Source: Planctomycetaceae bacterium UBA2671 (GTDB lineage: Bacteria > Planctomycetota > Planctomycetia > Planctomycetales > Planctomycetaceae). Taken from it: 20,122 bases of DNA. Location of the stretch: contig DEML01000042.1 of assembly GCA_002359185.1 (NCBI GenBank), positions 28,759 through 48,880 of the forward strand, in the 5' to 3' direction. This document shows, piece by piece, positions 8,042-14,995 of this stretch. The translations under genes were made by a program, and so were the position numbers. Every line of letters starts with the position of its first letter. The first letter of the stretch is position 1. Under the pieces are notes generated by a model. The model was not told the DNA's origin and searched no databases. It worked only from the letters and a program-made list of their open reading frames with translations.

Positions 8042-9055
8042 CTAAAACTCACCAATGACGTTGTTATCATTGCGGCTCAGCAGGTTTTCGAAAACGACGT
8101 TGTTATGAGCCGTGTTGGGAGTGTGCTCAATGTTTTCGCTGATAAAGCGAATGGAGCCGTCAGCCAGCATGAATTGAGCTCCCCCTTTGTGCAGAGAGCT
8201 GAAACCGTACTTACAGTTGTCAGACTGTGGTGAAGTCAGTCCCCCGCCAGTGATACCGGAACCGCTGTCGTTGATTCCAACACGTCCATTGGCAAACAAG
8301 GCACGCAGGTTGCGGGTTTGTCCAGAATTAGAACCGAAGACGACCCCGGCATCACATTGACGCTTAGCTCCACCGGAATTATTCAATTCCCAGGAACGTT
8401 CTCCAACAATGATGGTGTTGCTGGTTCCGTCAGTGATATCTCGGAATTGGATTTTGGAATTCTGCCAGAAACATCCGTTGGCATTGGCACCGGTTTCAAA
8501 AAAGACAGGTTGTTGAGTGTCTGGGGCGGTGATTGTATCCAAACCAAAGCTTGAGTTGTTTCCCACGTAGTTAGTGGTGGCAACGTCGCGAGCTGTAGGA
8601 ACGGTGTCGTTGAGTTGTGAGCGGTTATTAATATCGGGACCGCTGTCGGACGGACATTTGAGTGGTCCAATAGGTTGGGCCATCTGTCCTCGAGTCGTTG
8701 CATTGGCAAGGGCGACTGGCAACTGGATATTCCCGACATTCATGGCATCGAACAGAGCTGATTCTTCCATCTGTGGGAACAGATACGTCTGCCAGCCCCA
8801 GAAACTCTGGGCTTCAGTTGTGCCCGTTGAAAATTGACGGACATAGCCAGGAGGGAAGGTGTTGAAGGTGTCGTGATAGTTGTGGATGGCCAGACCGAGT
8901 TGTTTGAGGTTGTTTTTGCAGGAACTTCTGCGAGCGGCTTCCCGAGCCTGCTGGACGGCTGGCAGCAACAGGGCGACCAGAATGGCAATGATGGCGATGA
9001 CAACGAGCAGCTCAATCAGGGTAAACCCGCGGCGACCTTTGGAAGGGACGTACAT
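8042..9055 (-). CDS. DUF1559 prepilin-like protein
   Basis: This 337-residue member of the large planctomycete DUF1559 family resembles type II/IV pseudopilins. It has a class III leader (RRG, then FTLIE; predicted prepilin peptidase cut after G10, E15 at +5), one hydrophobic helix to about residue 31 (LPAVQQAREAARRSSC follows), then NNLKQLGLAIHNYHDTFNTFP. The C-terminal HKGGAQFMLADGSIRF carries the H-X9-DG-type motif. It should be membrane-inserted and cleaved by a prepilin peptidase; the biological role of the family is unknown. Start: ATG at 9055 with AGGA upstream. Transcription ends at the terminator at 7979-8020. It is monocistronic and lies downstream of the GlmU-like gene on the same strand, across a 370-base gap. 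Confidence 0.95.
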   Translation of the reverse strand: MYVPSKGRRGFTLIELLVVIAIIAILVALLLPAVQQAREAARRSSCKNNLKQLGLAIHNYHDTFNTFPPGYVRQFSTGTTEAQSFWGWQTYLFPQMEESALFDAMNVGNIQLPVALANATTRGQMAQPIGPLKCPSDSGPDINNRSQLNDTVPTARDVATTNYVGNNSSFGLDTITAPDTQQPVFFETGANANGCFWQNSKIQFRDITDGTSNTIIVGERSWELNNSGGAKRQCDAGVVFGSNSGQTRNLRALFANGRVGINDSGSGITGGGLTSPQSDNCKYGFSSLHKGGAQFMLADGSIRFISENIEHTPNTAHNNVVFENLLSRNDNNVIGEF

Positions 9056-9425
9056 TCATTTTCCTAAATACTAAAGTGTGTGTAGACAAAGAGATTCCAC
9101 TGGTTGTTATATATCCCTCTGTTTCAAGAAGGGATTATTCAACTTCAGGTGGGCCTGATTTGTCAGGTAATGGCGAGGCAGTTGGCAGGAGTTTAATATC
9201 AAATTCCGGCAAGCAATACGCAAAATGATATTGCCCGATATTAGACGCAATGAAACTCAAAAATCTTCTGAAAAAAACTCCGATTTCAGAAAAATTTCAA
9301 AAATAATTTTGGGACCGAAAAAAAGAGACGTCATAAGTGACTGCGTTTGCATTTTTTGTGCTGAATCAATGCAACAACATGCAGATATAATCATCAGCTT
9401 GTCTGAATTTTCGACCTTTTTAATA
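9056..9425. other. AT-rich gap upstream of the DUF1559 gene
   Basis: This 370-base stretch has no convincing gene. The reading frame from 9225 that runs into the end of the next gene has AT-rich, low-complexity composition and no family likeness. A small hairpin (ATCCCT at 9113-9118 and AGGGAT at 9130-9135) lies in the DUF1559 leader region. The DUF1559 promoter must be here, but no consensus pair stood out. Confidence 0.6.
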
Positions 9426-10679
9426 CTACGGTCGATTGATCGCCTGTTCTCGCTCTTTTGCTGTTTGCTCGCAGATTGATCGCAGCAATTGAATCTGAGA
9501 TTCCGTCAGTTTCTGTCCCCGCCGACTCATCGCGATGTTTGCAGTCTGGCAAGAGGCGTCGAAATCGACCTGATCATCCAGCTTGCCGTGCCATAATCGT
9601 GTGAAGCTGGGGATGTGCTTAGGGCAGAGTCTTCCAGCTGGCAGCACCATCGACATCACACCAATATTCGAACCCGTATTAAATAAGGTGCCGATGGCGG
9701 TTTTAGCGTGATCCCCGATCAGGCAGCCGATTTTCTTTTCGCCTGTCGAAATGAAGTCGGTTCCTAACGGAAATTTCACATTCGAATAATCATTCTTCAA
9801 GTCGCTGTTGGATGTCAATGCTCCCAGATTGGCCCACGGGCAGACGTAGCTGTGGCCGAGGAATCCATCGTGGTATTTATTGGAGTAGCCCTGCATGATG
9901 CTCGCTTCAACTTCCCCCCCCACCCGGCAGACTGGCCCGAGTGAGGTTTCCCCGCGGATATTGGCTCGAAAGAGTTGCGTTTGTTTGCCGATGTAGCAGG
10001 GGCCTTCGAGTCGGGTAAACGATTGGATGATGGCTCCTTCCTCGACAATCACAGGCCCATTCTCGGAATTGATTGAAACAAACGGTTCCAGTTTGGCGGT
10101 TGGGTGAATATAGATTTGCTGCGGATTTGATTCACGACTGCACAATCCGGAAACATCTTGGCCTTGGCCTGCCAGCTTTTCAGCCTGCAAAACGAAATCG
10201 AGATGAATCAGGTCTCCATTGTATTTGACCAGATCCCAGGGAAACTGCAGTTGTGGTTTTGAATCCGAGGCCGAGTGATCACTCGTATCAAACGTCTGAA
10301 CAACTGCAGAGAGCGTGTCGAGTTGAGAAGCCTCTTTCCGTCTTACAAATGCAAATGGGAAATCAGTCTCTGGATTTTTCATCTCGTCGTCCCAGAATTC
10401 GAGCAGAATTCGGGGGTCTCCCAGCCAGGTGCCATCGACAATAAGGGTGTCTTCAGCATTGATCCACTTAATGTCATTGACGGCTGCTTCCGGAAATTCT
10501 TCCTGATAGACAGCCTGCAGCTCGTCCCGCACAATCACGCCCCACTGATTGACCGGCAATGTCTCCAGCAGCCGTTGTCTCAGCGAACGTGTCCCACACA
10601 GGAGTTCAAAGACCGGACGCATCAGGGCAATCGGCGTAAATCGTGTGGCAATTGAGGGTTCGACAATTAATAGTCGCAT
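9426..10679 (-). CDS. GlmU-like nucleotidyltransferase/acyltransferase
   Basis: This 417-residue two-domain protein is of the alternative GlmU type (the family described as UDP-GlcNAc diphosphorylase/GlcN-1-P N-acetyltransferase-like). Residues about 1-150 form a degenerate sugar-nucleotidyltransferase-like domain beginning MRLLIVEPSIATRFTPIALMRP. Residues about 185-365 form a left-handed beta-helix of hexapeptide repeats (IYIHPTAKLEPFVSI, VIVEEGAIIQSF, CYIGKQTQLF), with GHSYVCPWANLGALTSNSDLKND typical of the family. It is probably cytoplasmic and acts on a hexosamine or other sugar phosphate for cell-envelope precursors, but the substrate cannot be read from the sequence. The usual GlmU N-terminal pyrophosphorylase G-x-G-T-R-M motif is not visible. 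Confidence 0.85.
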   Translation of the reverse strand: MRLLIVEPSIATRFTPIALMRPVFELLCGTRSLRQRLLETLPVNQWGVIVRDELQAVYQEEFPEAAVNDIKWINAEDTLIVDGTWLGDPRILLEFWDDEMKNPETDFPFAFVRRKEASQLDTLSAVVQTFDTSDHSASDSKPQLQFPWDLVKYNGDLIHLDFVLQAEKLAGQGQDVSGLCSRESNPQQIYIHPTAKLEPFVSINSENGPVIVEEGAIIQSFTRLEGPCYIGKQTQLFRANIRGETSLGPVCRVGGEVEASIMQGYSNKYHDGFLGHSYVCPWANLGALTSNSDLKNDYSNVKFPLGTDFISTGEKKIGCLIGDHAKTAIGTLFNTGSNIGVMSMVLPAGRLCPKHIPSFTRLWHGKLDDQVDFDASCQTANIAMSRRGQKLTESQIQLLRSICEQTAKEREQAINRP

Positions 10680-10766
10680 TTTAATATCCAGTTCAGCATG
10701 TCGGTTTTTGGCTTACGACATCATAAACGGTTCTGGAGAGGCGTCCAGTATGCTGCTGGATCGAAC

Positions 10767-10808
10767 ATTCTGGGGGCTACGCTACACCCCGAACCCAGCC
10801 ATCCCCCC
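10767..10808 (-). repeat. Dispersed repeat (family G), copy 1
   Basis: TGGGGGCTACGCT ... CCCAGCCATCCCCCC is the inverted relative of the block at 14881-14918. It forms an imperfect hairpin. It lies in the 437-base gap between the GlmU-like gene and gap. Confidence 0.7.
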
Positions 10809-10821
10809 AAAAGAATATGAA

Positions 10822-10897
10822 ATTACAAGTACGAAGCGCAAGCGAGTGAGTCGAAATCGATAAAAACACTCGCTTGCGCTTCGAGCTTGTATGTAAT
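10822..10897. repeat. Large palindromic repeat (family F)
   Basis: The arms ATTACA...ACGAAGCGCAAGCGAGTG and CACTCGCTTGCGCTTCG...TGTAAT pair over about 27 bases with few mismatches around a centre of about 17 bases. It is a typical long intergenic palindrome with no T-tract. Together with the family G copy it accounts for much of the gap upstream of gap; the remainder holds the candidate gap promoter and leader. Confidence 0.85.
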
Positions 10898-10965
10898 AGG
10901 TTCGTTTCCTCTCATCTCCAGAGATTCGAACCTGTTGATGTGTTCCGGGCAACCACGTGAGTTAG

Positions 10966-10994
10966 TTGAGCAGGCACTTGATTGGCGATATACT
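10966..10994 (+). promoter_or_regulatory. Candidate sigma70-type promoter of gap
   Basis: TTGAGC (10966-10971) and TATACT (10989-10994) are 17 bases apart, a good match to the vegetative consensus. The start codon of gap is about 120 bases further on, giving a leader that contains a small hairpin (CCCGG at 11057 pairing with CCGGG near 11066) and the ribosome site AAAGGGGAA. Confidence 0.5.
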
Positions 10995-11116
10995 TCTTCA
11001 TTGACTGCCTTGATGAAGGAAGCATGCGGTACTTCTGTGTATGGTGCCGTGCCCGGGGTTTGTTTCCGGGATTTTGAGAAAACTCTGTGTAAAAACACCA
11101 GAAAGGGGAACTCGCC

Positions 11117-12139
11117 GTGGCTGCAGTTCGTGTTGGTATTAATGGTTTTGGGCGTATTGGTCGTATTTCTTTTCGAGCCATGGCTGCTCGTCCAGAAGAA
11201 TTCGATATTGTCGCAATTAACGATCTGGGCGATCCTAAAGCTCTCGCCATGCTGCTCAAATACGATTCCGTTCAGGGTCGTTATCCTGGAACTGTCGAAG
11301 TCGATGGCGATTCTCTCGTTGTTGACGGCAAGAAGATCAAGGTGATTGCTCAGCGAAATCCTGCTGAACTGCCTTGGAAAGAAATGAATATCGATGTGGC
11401 CCTGGAATCGACCGGATTCTTCACCGCACGAGCCGGCAATGGCAAACCGGGATACGACAGTCACCTCGAAGCGGGTGCCCGTAAAGTGGTTCTGTCTGCA
11501 CCTGCCAAAGACAATGTCGACCTGACGGTTGTGATGGGCGTGAATGACGATCAGCTTTCAGCCGATCACAAGTGCATCTCCAACGCGAGCTGTACAACAA
11601 ACTGCCTGGCTCCGATGGCCAAAGTACTTCAGGAAAACTTCGGTATCACGAGCGGACTGATGACTACCATTCACGCTTACACGAACGATCAACGCGTGTC
11701 CGATCAGTATCACTCTGATCCTCACCGTGCTCGTGCCGCTGCGTTGAACATCATTCCAACTTCAACCGGAGCTGCTAAAGCTGTCGGGCTGGTTCTGCCA
11801 TCCGTTAAAGGCAAACTGACCGGGATCAGCCTGCGAGTTCCTGTTCCTTCAGGAAGTGTGACCGACCTGGTTGCCGTTCTGGATAAAGATGTCACTGCCG
11901 AAGAGATCAACAGCAAAATGAAAGAAGCTGCTGAAGGTCCTCTCAAGGGCATTCTGTACTACAACGAAGACCCGATCGTCTCCAGCGACATCGTCGGCAG
12001 CACGTACAGCAGCATCTTCGATTCCGGCTGGACGAGCGTGATCAATGGCAACATGGTCAAAGTCCTCAGCTGGTACGACAACGAATACGGCTACTCCTGC
12101 CGCACAGCCGACCTGATTGCAAAAATCGCCGGCCTGTAA
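11117..12139 (+). CDS. gap: Glyceraldehyde-3-phosphate dehydrogenase, type I
   Basis: It oxidises glyceraldehyde-3-phosphate with NAD+ and phosphate to 1,3-bisphosphoglycerate in cytoplasmic glycolysis. The 340 residues include the Rossmann motif GINGFGRIGR (7-16), D36 in AINDLGD (the acidic residue that favours NAD), the active site SNASCTTNC with catalytic C159, and H186 in TTIHAYTN. The length is normal and no key residue is missing. It starts with GTG at 11117, 6 bases after the strong site AAAGGGGAA; no competing in-frame ATG is nearby. It is monocistronic: its own promoter candidate upstream, an intrinsic terminator at 12169-12206 downstream. No pgk or tpi neighbour is present. Confidence 0.97.
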   Translation: MAAVRVGINGFGRIGRISFRAMAARPEEFDIVAINDLGDPKALAMLLKYDSVQGRYPGTVEVDGDSLVVDGKKIKVIAQRNPAELPWKEMNIDVALESTGFFTARAGNGKPGYDSHLEAGARKVVLSAPAKDNVDLTVVMGVNDDQLSADHKCISNASCTTNCLAPMAKVLQENFGITSGLMTTIHAYTNDQRVSDQYHSDPHRARAAALNIIPTSTGAAKAVGLVLPSVKGKLTGISLRVPVPSGSVTDLVAVLDKDVTAEEINSKMKEAAEGPLKGILYYNEDPIVSSDIVGSTYSSIFDSGWTSVINGNMVKVLSWYDNEYGYSCRTADLIAKIAGL

Positions 12140-12148
12140 TTCGCAGGC

Positions 12149-12209
12149 GAAGCTGACATTAGAATATCCGTTCCGTATAGTCATTGACTGTGCGGAACGT
12201 TTTTTATGG
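12149..12209 (+). repeat. Terminator-bearing direct repeat (family J), copy 1
   Basis: This block begins GAAGCTGA ten bases after the gap stop and ends ATGGA after the T-tract. A diverged direct copy lies at 13951-14012 with the same order of parts: GAAGCTGA, an AT-rich spacer, GTTCCGTATAGT, ACTGTG, GAAC, T6, ATGGA. The two copies bracket the DUF1559 module. Confidence 0.75.
12169..12206 (+). terminator. Intrinsic terminator of gap
   Basis: The stem CGTTCCGTATAGTCA pairs with TGACTGTGCGGAACG, 15 bp with two weak positions and a minimal loop. It is followed by TTTTTT. It stands 30 bases past the gap stop. Confidence 0.92.
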
Positions 12210-12271
12210 ACCGTGAAAATTACTGGCGAGCCGAGTCAGTCATGGCGGTGTAGGTTCGAGTCGTAGGGAAA

Positions 12272-12844
12272 TCACGGCTCTTGAGCAAGAATAGTGAACT
12301 TCGCTGTCGAAATTAAATCGACAGTATTCTCTCCAGCATCGCTATCTTCCACTATGAAATAAATTCTTGCGTTATAGTCACCTGGAACAAAATTCCTGGA
12401 GTTAACAATATGATCATCATCAATAATCCGTTTCTCTGTGATGGCGTAGCAAGGCCATTCCCAACCCCTCTCCTGATCTCCAATATCCCAAGTCTCCTCG
12501 GTCGTTGTGTGGTCAACTGGTCGTAAGGAAACCACAAGTCCAGAGACAGCCCCGGGAGGAATCGTCTTCATGACGGGATACAGATGACCTGTGAACAGTA
12601 GCGTCTCTCCAATACGAACAGTGTGCTGATTATCTGCGACGGGCTTGCCATTGAGCAACAACTCCCAATCATCGATACGTGCCGGGTTAAAATGAGCAGG
12701 CCGCTTATTTAGCAAGGAAAGAGGACCATGGTCGAACTTATCTTCGAAGGGTGGGTACGCTAACCAGCCCCATGCCAATAACAGGAGAAAAGCTGCAATA
12801 CTCAGCTTCACCCATTTATTCTTAAACTTGTCCAAATCACTCAT
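12272..12844 (-). CDS. Membrane-anchored protein coupled to DUF1559 gene
   Basis: This 190-residue protein of unknown family has a short cytoplasmic N-terminus (MSDLDKFKNKW), one membrane segment (about 13-28, SIAAFLLLLAWGWLAY), and an exported domain of about 155 residues. The domain looks beta-rich (DDWELLLNGKPV, HTVRIGETLLFTGHLYPV, YNARIYFIVED, LISTAKFTIL) and ends near the terminus. The start is ATG at 12844: it overlaps the end of the DUF1559 gene by 8 bases (GATGAGTGA), which implies translational coupling. Start codons further upstream would run inside that gene. It is probably a partner of the pseudopilin-like protein encoded before it. No catalytic motif was seen. Confidence 0.75.
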   Translation of the reverse strand: MSDLDKFKNKWVKLSIAAFLLLLAWGWLAYPPFEDKFDHGPLSLLNKRPAHFNPARIDDWELLLNGKPVADNQHTVRIGETLLFTGHLYPVMKTIPPGAVSGLVVSLRPVDHTTTEETWDIGDQERGWEWPCYAITEKRIIDDDHIVNSRNFVPGDYNARIYFIVEDSDAGENTVDLISTAKFTILAQEP

Positions 12845-13742
12845 CTCCGAGGCTGAGCGTCTCGCCACCGCGTCGAGTTCCCGCAGCCCACCAGATGTCG
12901 CGACTGATATTTTCTGAAACGAAACGTACAGAACTATCTGCCATGGCCACATTCACACCCCCCGGATGTAGACTGCGGGCTGAGAGTGGGAAATTCAGAT
13001 TCGAATCGAAAGGTCGTCCATTGGTACAACTGTTGTTGTTGGGGGGCAAAATGTGATTGTACCGTATTGCCTGATACTGCCTGACGCGTGGCGAGCCCGC
13101 ATGGAATTCACAGTCATCGGCCATAGCAGTAAGATCGTCGCGAGGAGTCTCTGTGAGAAGAATCAGACGATTCCATAAATGAGGGTAGTCGCTCCAATCA
13201 ACATCATTAACATGAAAAGAGGGCAGCGCCAGGCGCTCGGAGACCGCAGCCGTGTTGGAAAGTCCGTCTTTGATATCGGCATCGCTAATATACACAACTG
13301 TCCACTCGGTGAGACTCGTCCGATACCCCCCGGAAAAACCATCGCCTCTCCCTGCGTAACCTTCTCTTTTCAATCCGGTATTACCGAAATAGGAGCAAAA
13401 ATTGCCAGTACGAATCTCTCCTGTAGTCATTGCATCAGTGGGACACATGTAGAGTGAAGATTTGGAGAACCGATCGGGATCGGGAGATTCAATCAAATCT
13501 GCAATTCGCAAATGAAAGTGTCCATTAATATCGGGAAAAACACCGTGAATGCTGAGATATTGATGCTGCGCGAGCATGATCTGATGAAGATTCGACTTAC
13601 AGTGAACCCGTCTCGCGGCTTCTCGTGAAGTCAGGACTGCAGGGAGTAATAACGCCAGTAACAGCGAAAAGATGCCAATTACAGTCAACAGTTCAATAAG
13701 ACTGAATCCAGAGCGTATACTTCGCAGATGTAGGTGGGGCAT
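12837..13742 (-). CDS. DUF1559 prepilin-like protein, second copy
   Basis: This 301-residue DUF1559 protein has a class III leader (RSIRSG, then FSLIE; predicted cut after G12, E17 at +5), a hydrophobic helix with IELLTVIGIFSLLLALLLPAV, then TSREAARRVHCKSNLHQIMLAQHQY. The C-terminal HPGGVNVAMADSSVRFVSE has the family end motif with DS in place of DG. It differs strongly from the copy at 8042-9055 in the middle region, so it is not a recent duplicate. Start: ATG at 13742 gives a leader of normal length; ATG at 13808 has a better ribosome site (AAGGG, 5 bases) but a 34-residue leader, so it is a real alternative. It is coupled to the downstream membrane-anchored gene by an 8-base overlap. Confidence 0.9.
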   Translation of the reverse strand: MPHLHLRSIRSGFSLIELLTVIGIFSLLLALLLPAVLTSREAARRVHCKSNLHQIMLAQHQYLSIHGVFPDINGHFHLRIADLIESPDPDRFSKSSLYMCPTDAMTTGEIRTGNFCSYFGNTGLKREGYAGRGDGFSGGYRTSLTEWTVVYISDADIKDGLSNTAAVSERLALPSFHVNDVDWSDYPHLWNRLILLTETPRDDLTAMADDCEFHAGSPRVRQYQAIRYNHILPPNNNSCTNGRPFDSNLNFPLSARSLHPGGVNVAMADSSVRFVSENISRDIWWAAGTRRGGETLSLGDE

Positions 13743-13920
13743 GATTTCTCGACCACCATGTGGTCTCAATTTGTACATTGACAGAAATTGAGTCCTGAGT
13801 ATGCACATCGTAACCCTTGGAAATCAATATCAATCGTCTCGAAATCAAAATTCAACAGTTACTGGGTTTCTTGCTTTTATCAAACTATATACATTCTTCA
13901 GACTTCTTATGACTTCGACA

Positions 13921-13949
13921 ACTCTTCGACATTCTGTTAGCTACCCTGC
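13921..13949 (+). repeat. Family D repeat, degenerate copy 3
   Basis: ACTCTTCGACATTCTGTTAG followed by CTACCCTG matches the right half of the family D element at 15587-15640 with several changes. It lies immediately before the second family J copy and about 70 bases upstream of the membrane-protein start at 14022. Confidence 0.6.
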
Positions 13950-13950
13950 T

Positions 13951-14012
13951 GAAGCTGAAAATTGAATTAATGTTCCGTATAGTATTTAACTGTGCCGAAC
14001 TTTTTTAATGGA
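13951..14012 (+). repeat. Terminator-bearing direct repeat (family J), copy 2
   Basis: GAAGCTGA, then GTTCCGTATAGT, ACTGTGCCGAAC (pairing with the left arm), T6 and AATGGA: the same parts in the same order as 12149-12209, with scattered substitutions. The hairpin (13972-14000) and T-tract (14001-14006) remain terminator-like. They end 16 bases before the start of the next gene, so this copy would stop read-through rather than serve an upstream + strand gene. Confidence 0.75.
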
Positions 14013-14021
14013 GTCACAGGC

Positions 14022-14435
14022 ATGACATCCGAATTTTCCATCGCAAGTGTTGAACGGGGTAAGAGTATTCTGATCACCTGCATGGTGAAGCTTCTGCTGC
14101 TCTCTGCGATACTGATTGCCAGCTATGTTATGCGTAAAGGCCTTGAAACATTACCTCCCCGCATTGTTCGATTTGTTCTGACATTATTACTACTGATCTG
14201 GCTTTACCGCGGCAGCCTGGCTGCCAAATGGATTTGCGTCGTGCTTTATGGAATCTCCGGAATTGCACTGCTGGTCATGATGCCACTCGATAACCTGTGG
14301 GCCTGCCTGATCCTTGGCTCGATGAGTTTTGTCTTCCTGGAAATGACATATCGGTTGCTTCACTCCAGAGATGTGAATCACTTTCTGCGGTTTCAGCGGG
14401 AGGGTGGGATCAGACCAGAGGATGGGTATATTTAA
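14022..14435 (+). CDS. Small membrane protein, unknown
   Basis: This 137-residue protein has four predicted membrane segments (about residues 20-37, 48-62, 67-84 and 92-110), a polar N-terminus (MTSEFSIASVERGKS) and a basic C-terminal tail (LLHSRDVNHFLRFQREGG). I do not recognise a family. The ATG at 14022 is preceded by GGAG (14010-14013) at good spacing; the longer GTG form beginning at 13992 would start inside the terminator hairpin and is unlikely. With a T-tract hairpin directly upstream, its promoter is probably upstream of or within the family J copy, or the hairpin controls its expression. A palindrome follows at 14455. Confidence 0.7.
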   Translation: MTSEFSIASVERGKSILITCMVKLLLLSAILIASYVMRKGLETLPPRIVRFVLTLLLLIWLYRGSLAAKWICVVLYGISGIALLVMMPLDNLWACLILGSMSFVFLEMTYRLLHSRDVNHFLRFQREGGIRPEDGYI

Positions 14436-14454
14436 GCGAGCCTGTCGGAGGATA

Positions 14455-14477
14455 GCCCTGAAAGATTCTTTCAGGGC
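14455..14477. repeat. Perfect hairpin after small membrane gene
   Basis: GCCCTGAAA and TTTCAGGGC are perfect 9-bp arms around GATTC. No T-tract follows (GGCGCAGCC comes next), so it is more likely a dispersed repeat than a terminator. A similar fragment, GATTCTTTCAGAGC, recurs near 14863. Confidence 0.7.
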
Positions 14478-14526
14478 GGCGCAGCCGTAAGAAGTCTGCG
14501 GGAAATTCATTTGTCAAACAGTATAC

Positions 14527-14556
14527 CTCTTCAAGATTCTCTGGGCGACCCTGTTG
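14527..14556 (+). repeat. Family D repeat, partial copy 4
   Basis: CTCTTCAAGATTCTCTGGGC then GACCCTGTT corresponds to the right half of the element at 15587-15640. It ends about 10 bases before the start codon at 14566, so it forms that gene's leader. Confidence 0.7.
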
Positions 14557-14565
14557 AAAAACATC

Positions 14566-14847
14566 ATGAAACTCAATATCGAAAATCGAAAATATGAATT
14601 TGTGCTTCGTTCTCTCCACGAAAGATGGGATCCCATTGGTATTTATTCAGAGGATGCTCCTTATGATGAATATGCGCGTTATGCCTCTGGAGTAATAAAA
14701 TTATTAGAATTGGGTTCGCAAGTGAATGAGATTTATGATTATTTATTCTCTGTAGAAACCCTTTCAATCGGGCTGAAGGGTGATCCTAAGCGTACTCTCG
14801 AATTTGCAGAGTGGATTAAAGATAGTTACTCAGATGAATTCAAATAA
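14566..14847 (+). CDS. Small WDPIGI-type conserved protein
   Basis: This 93-residue protein is soluble and acidic. The central block RWDPIGIYSEDAPYDEYARY (about 21-40), followed by SGVIKLLELGSQVNEIYDYL, follows a pattern I recognise from small conserved hypothetical proteins (WDPIG, DEYD, LL.G....I..YL), resembling DUF1871-like or immunity-like proteins. I chose the ATG at 14566; a TTG at 14554 would add four residues. The gene is AT-richer than its neighbours (for example the AATAAAATTATTAGAATTG run near 14692), which fits recent acquisition. No toxin partner is visible. The functional assignment is weak. Confidence 0.65.
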   Translation: MKLNIENRKYEFVLRSLHERWDPIGIYSEDAPYDEYARYASGVIKLLELGSQVNEIYDYLFSVETLSIGLKGDPKRTLEFAEWIKDSYSDEFK

Positions 14848-14880
14848 GCAGAATAGCCATAAGTGATTCTTTCAGAGCAT

Positions 14881-14918
14881 CGGGTGGCTGGGGTCCTAGC
14901 GCAGCGTAGCCCCCAGAA
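14881..14918 (+). repeat. Dispersed repeat (family G), copy 2
   Basis: CGGGTGGCTGGGGTC ... GCGTAGCCCCCAGAA is the reverse-orientation relative of 10767-10808. The arms GGCTGGGG and CCCC(A)G pair imperfectly. It lies between the WDPIGI-type gene and the ferredoxin-like gene. Confidence 0.7.
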
Positions 14919-14995
14919 CTTTGGCTAACGATGACTTTATCAACCAGATTTATTACCGCGACTCGTCCCAGATCATCTTCCGAAATTTAACTTCC

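Noticed and set aside
9225..9479. 84-codon + frame in the AT-rich gap
   Set aside because: Low-complexity composition, no family likeness, and it runs antisense into the GlmU-like gene end.
10887..11345. 152-codon + frame overlapping the start of gap
   Set aside because: It begins in a palindromic repeat and runs out of frame through the certain gap coding region.
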